NCBI GenBank assembly: GCA_023159155.1
Contig: JAJNNX010000001.1
Span: forward strand, 2,542,001-2,606,000
Direction: 5' to 3'
Origin: Ustulina deusta
Lineage: Eukaryota; Ascomycota; Sordariomycetes; Xylariales; Xylariaceae
DNA length: 64,000 nucleotides
Below are positions 60,701-64,000 of this stretch, in pieces; position 1 is the first letter of the stretch, and every line of letters begins with the position of its first letter. Made by a program: the position numbers and the translations under genes. The notes under the pieces are model-generated. The model saw only the letters and a program-made list of their open reading frames with translations. It searched no databases and was not told the origin of the DNA.

Positions 60701-61657
60701 GGGTGATGCTAATGCGACCTGACGATGCTGAAACAAAAGTAGATCATGCTGCTTATCTGCAGACGGGTGATGATGATGATGCTATAATATACACTACACA
60801 TGTGCATGTGCACGGCATACCCAGCCCATGCAATGTAGTATATGCTATGTAAGGTCAATCTTCAGCCCCTTATGCGCTATGGGGTTGCAGTGGTAGGTAC
60901 CACTACCTAAGGCATCGTTTCCCTTGCAGCGGTCACGCCTATTGGCTCACTTACGGAGGAGACCAATAGGTACCGCAGGTAGCGTTGTAAAGTAACGGGT
61001 GACATAAGCTACTACGGTACACTACATACCTTGTGCCTTGATAACGCACTTTATTAATAGTGCAGGTAGAACATGCACCACCATATTCGAAGAAATCAAG
61101 TCCGAATTGGTCTTGTCGTGGAACACCGAATCTGTACTTGATGAGATGAAATGATTTTAGGTAAGTACGTCCTACCTAGGTTACCTCAGGTATTTGTTCA
61201 GCCCGACAGCCCGGTTGGCTGTGTTGGCTGATTGGCCAGCTCCTATCCCGGTCAACCCCAGGTGCCGATCTGCTGGGTCTGGGTGTTTGAATAGGTACCT
61301 AGTGTTGGTCTCAACACGGATCCACATTTTTAGCGCATACGCTACCCAAGGCACCGTAGATCACCAACCGACACCTATACTACCTACCCCTATTTCACAT
61401 TTCACATCTCATCATACCTGCCTGCCTACCTCGTACCTATCCTACTACACTTAGGTACACGAATAAGCAGATATAGGCAGCGACATGTAAGTGATGAGTC
61501 AGGCACTGCCAACGTACGGCTTACCTTTGCGGCCAAGGTTGACAAGACCTCGTGAAGCTATCCCCATCACATGGTACCTGGGGGATCGTTGGCTACTTCA
61601 TCCCACTCCCCGTTGGGAACCACGAGGCTTCGGTTTACATCGGAAGAACAAGCAGGC

Positions 61658-61681
61658 AGATGGACAGATGGACAGATGGAC
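61658..61681. repeat. 8-bp tandem repeat AGATGGAC x3
   Basis: Three perfect copies in gene-free DNA. Confidence 0.9.
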
Positions 61682-63204
61682 CCGGTAACCGGCTGTTCGT
61701 ACCGGTACTTACGAACCAGCCTCTTCGGCGGCTCTCTTGGCCCTCTGGCGCTGTTGTTGGTTTCAGAGCGGGTAATCTGGACGGCCTTGCCTGCTTAGAC
61801 AGGTAGGTGGTATAATGTGCATGGCGTCTACACTCACCATGTCGTATAGGACCGTCGTCATGAACTTCGGCTCGGCGCATGCAATGGTCTTACGGATTGG
61901 GTTTTGCGGCGCCCAGGGACGCCAATCTCGTCATATTATCACCCTCCGGCTCTTGCGGTTGTTGGCTCGATCATCGCGCACGCTTGTGTAGTCCGTCACT
62001 AAGCAGGTTGCGCAGCAGCAACATCGAATATCGCCGTCGTCGCCATGGACATGGTAGCACGACGGACGGGATCCCCCTGCGAACGGCAAGTGTCACAAAG
62101 GATCCCTTAATAACGTGGCCGGTCAATTGGTGCGCCCAACGCTTGGATGAATCTGGAATCAATCCCGTCTGCGCGATGCCGCCGGCATTTACATATTCTG
62201 CTGTGTTTTGGTGTCAACCCCTGTCCCGCGCAACACGAGCTGCTTGGTGTGACTCTGCGTTATTAGTCTTGGAGCTACCAAGTCAATGATTGCCGCGCTT
62301 ATGAGACAGCGTCGGCATCTCGCTCTCGGAGCCTCGCCTCTTACCGTCGGACTCGTCGAAGGCTAGGTAGTCAGTGCTAGGCTATAGGATCGCATCGCCT
62401 TCACTGAGAGCGACTACCACCATCTCTCACCCTCTGCCTACCTACGTAGGGAACGACGTAATGAGCAGGGGGCACACACATGGTCATCAATCAAAGTGCG
62501 GATAACCAGGCGTTCGTATCGCCACCATATAATATCAAAAAGTAAGGAAGAGGGAGAGAGAAGCCGGGTCGAATTGTACGATCTCCAGCCCCGAGCTATT
62601 AGCCAATGTGTCTCATATGACCCGGGCGAACGGGAAATTCCATCAACGCAAATTCTTCTCCAGAAATTCATGCATGCAGCAGCGCGAGACATTTAGAGCA
62701 CCTCGCCACCTTGTTGGCTTGATGGCATCCCCCTCGCGGTTCCGGGTGGCAACTACCTAACTCATATATGCACGCTGCCGTGGGGTCTCGGTTCAGGTGT
62801 AGGAAATATATACATATACCCAGGACAGGGAGAGTGCTGGTGGCTTGTTCTTGAAACATAGTTCATACTAGAATTCCGAGCTGCGCTGCTCTGGCAAAGG
62901 GTACCTGGTATAATAAAGGAACGAGTCACGCCGACCCATCTCACTCCGGTTGACGGGAAATTAATTTTTATGCCTGATTTCCGACTACTATCTAGCAGAT
63001 CCATGACAGCTAGTTGCTAGCCTTAGGCCCTGGGACGGACGAGCTGGCTGGTACTCGTCATGTCGTAAGTCCGGCCGATCTGAGCAATTTCTTCTCCTCT
63101 GATGTAATAGGGGGTAGGTAGAGAGCTGCGCCCATATTCCTCATCGTTCTTCTTTCGGCGACTTTTTATTTTATTTTATTTTTTAATTCTTTCTTTTTTT
63201 TTTA

Positions 63205-63221
63205 GGGGGGGGGGGGGGGGG
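63205..63221. repeat. poly-G tract
   Basis: Seventeen consecutive G directly after a T-rich stretch, just downstream of the FAD oxidase gene. The exact length is doubtful in any assembly. Confidence 0.9.
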
Positions 63222-63379
63222 TTGAAAGGAGCATAGTATCCGTCCTGTGTGCAGGTATAGTAGTGATCGAAATACAACGCTTATTGGGCATTTAATGAAA
63301 GCCTTTAACTGGAATCAGGGTTATAGCTAGCTCTTAAAAAAACCTGACTGAAGCCTGTCCACATTGCCTCGCCTTGCTT

Positions 63380-64000
63380 TTACTTGCGGCAGAGACGACC
63401 GTTCTGAGTCGGCAGCCACGATTCCTGACCCGTGATATGCCAGCCTTCGCTGCCGACCGCCGTAGGGGCCCAGAAAGTATCCCAGGGATCGACCTGCCTC
63501 TTAATCTCGAGTAGGCGGCCATAGTTGGTGCCCCAGAAAGACTGCTGGAAGTTGGGTTCGGCGATATCGGCCTCGTTGAGGTAAGACCCGGCACCTTTAG
63601 AGATAGAGCGCAGCTTCGCGAGCATGTCATAAGTGATGGCCTTATTGGCGGCCTCGATCTCGGCCGGGGTGCTGTCGTCGGTCCAGGCGGAGCCGACGAT
63701 GATGTAGAAGAGGTTTTCACGCCACGCGGGATTGACGGTGTTGTCGACGCCGGGTTGTCTCTTGCCGGCCATGTTGTACATGATAAAAGCGCGCTGTGTG
63801 GCATGACCTCCTCCAAGGCCGCGATCGTCTGGTTGAGCAATGCCGGGTCCTGCCAGTTCTTGGCTGGGATAAGCCGCGAGCCTGTTTGCAGGTCTGCGTT
63901 TGCGACAACTTCGGTCGCGAAAGTGCAGCGTCCACGGCGTGTAGAAGTTGTCGTCCTCGACGAAATCCGGCTCAACAGCGAAGCCAACCGCCAGCCATTC
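63380..64000 (-). CDS. BBE-type FAD-linked oxidase, C-terminal part, frame-disrupted
   Basis: The gene enters from beyond 64000, so only the C-terminal ~205 residues are seen. The end is a berberine-bridge (BBE) domain: YLNEADIAEPNFQQSFWGTN, YGRLLEIKRQVDPWDTFWAP, VGSEGW and the terminal NGRLCRK. These motifs place it among secreted or vacuolar flavoproteins that bind FAD covalently. The FAD domain is outside the window. Coherent sequence switches frame twice. VEPDFVEDDNFYTPWTLHF is in the same frame as the C-terminus, but the middle piece ANADLQTGSRLIPAKNWQD is in another, with shifts near 63917-63922 and 63786-63792. Either two compensating indels have damaged the gene, or there are assembly errors. 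Confidence 0.8.
   Translation of the reverse strand, partial: EWLAVGFAVEPDFVEDDNFYTPWTLHFRDRSCRKRRPANRLAAYPSQELAGPGIAQPDDRGLGGGHATQRAFIMYNMAGKRQPGVDNTVNPAWRENLFYIIVGSAWTDDSTPAEIEAANKAITYDMLAKLRSISKGAGSYLNEADIAEPNFQQSFWGTNYGRLLEIKRQVDPWDTFWAPTAVGSEGWHITGQESWLPTQNGRLCRK

Larger units (their letters stand above)
57736..63379. other. 5.6-kb gene-free interval
   Basis: 3' flanks of two convergent genes. It is rich in homopolymers and short repeats: T/A runs near 58030, 58800, 60050-60140 and 60580, an 8-bp tandem at 61658-61681, and T and G runs at 63160-63221. A small 84-codon frame (58526-58780) has no recognisable family. No gene is supported. Confidence 0.55.

Noticed and set aside
61879..62289. 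136-codon plus frame
   Set aside because: Composition is typical of a random frame, the neighbourhood is repeat-rich, and there is no recognisable motif.

Overview
The window looks like nuclear DNA of a filamentous ascomycete (Pezizomycotina, probably Sordariomycetes; the class is inferred). The genes have short GT-AG introns of about 43-170 bp. Their products belong to fungal families, and a retrotransposon has been wrecked in the manner of repeat-induced point mutation (RIP). I see no bacterial operons, tRNA, 5S rRNA or CRISPR. Gene density is low: ten convincing protein genes in 64 kb, separated by gene-free stretches of 2-7 kb that carry homopolymers and many copies of a TACCT/AGGTA motif.

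Left part (1-11.5 kb): a five-exon gene with a YDR124W-like (DUF2841) helical domain (about 1125-3143, +); 4.7 kb without genes; an intact seven-exon cytochrome P450 (7851-9805, -); then a possible HET-domain relic. From 11477 to 18456 lies a complete but dead Ty1/Copia retrotransposon. It has two 161-bp LTRs, an exact 5-bp target duplication and a primer site matching the initiator tRNA-Met anticodon region. Its interior is so AT-rich that no frame of 60 codons survives.

Centre (18.8-35 kb) is the housekeeping block. It holds a DUF1749 alpha/beta hydrolase (-) divergent from the TEL2-interacting protein Tti1 (+), an RRM protein (-), and the spindle-pole WD40 protein WRAP73/Wdr8 (-) divergent from the molybdenum-cofactor gene cnxABC (+). 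In cnxABC the MoaA frame ends in a Gly-Gly stop, but a GT-AG intron that begins inside those glycine codons would fuse MoaA in frame to MoaC.

Right part (35-64 kb): a FYVE zinc-finger protein (+), an ELO-family fatty-acid elongase (-) behind a long purine/pyrimidine tract, a seven-exon long-chain alcohol oxidase of the GMC family (+), an unrecognised single-exon gene (56698-57735, +), and the C-terminal part of a berberine-bridge-type FAD oxidase (-) that runs off the window and shows two compensating frame changes.

The genes do not form one pathway or a biosynthetic cluster. The elongase and the alcohol oxidase both act on long acyl chains but lie 3.5 kb apart with no sign of co-regulation. 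Gene models were spliced by hand from reading frame, phase and GT-AG sites. Several first exons are very short (25, 51 and 63 nt) and rest on family N-termini or signal-anchor logic. I found no clearly new multi-gene system; the cnxABC splice arrangement and the Copia architecture are the most informative features.
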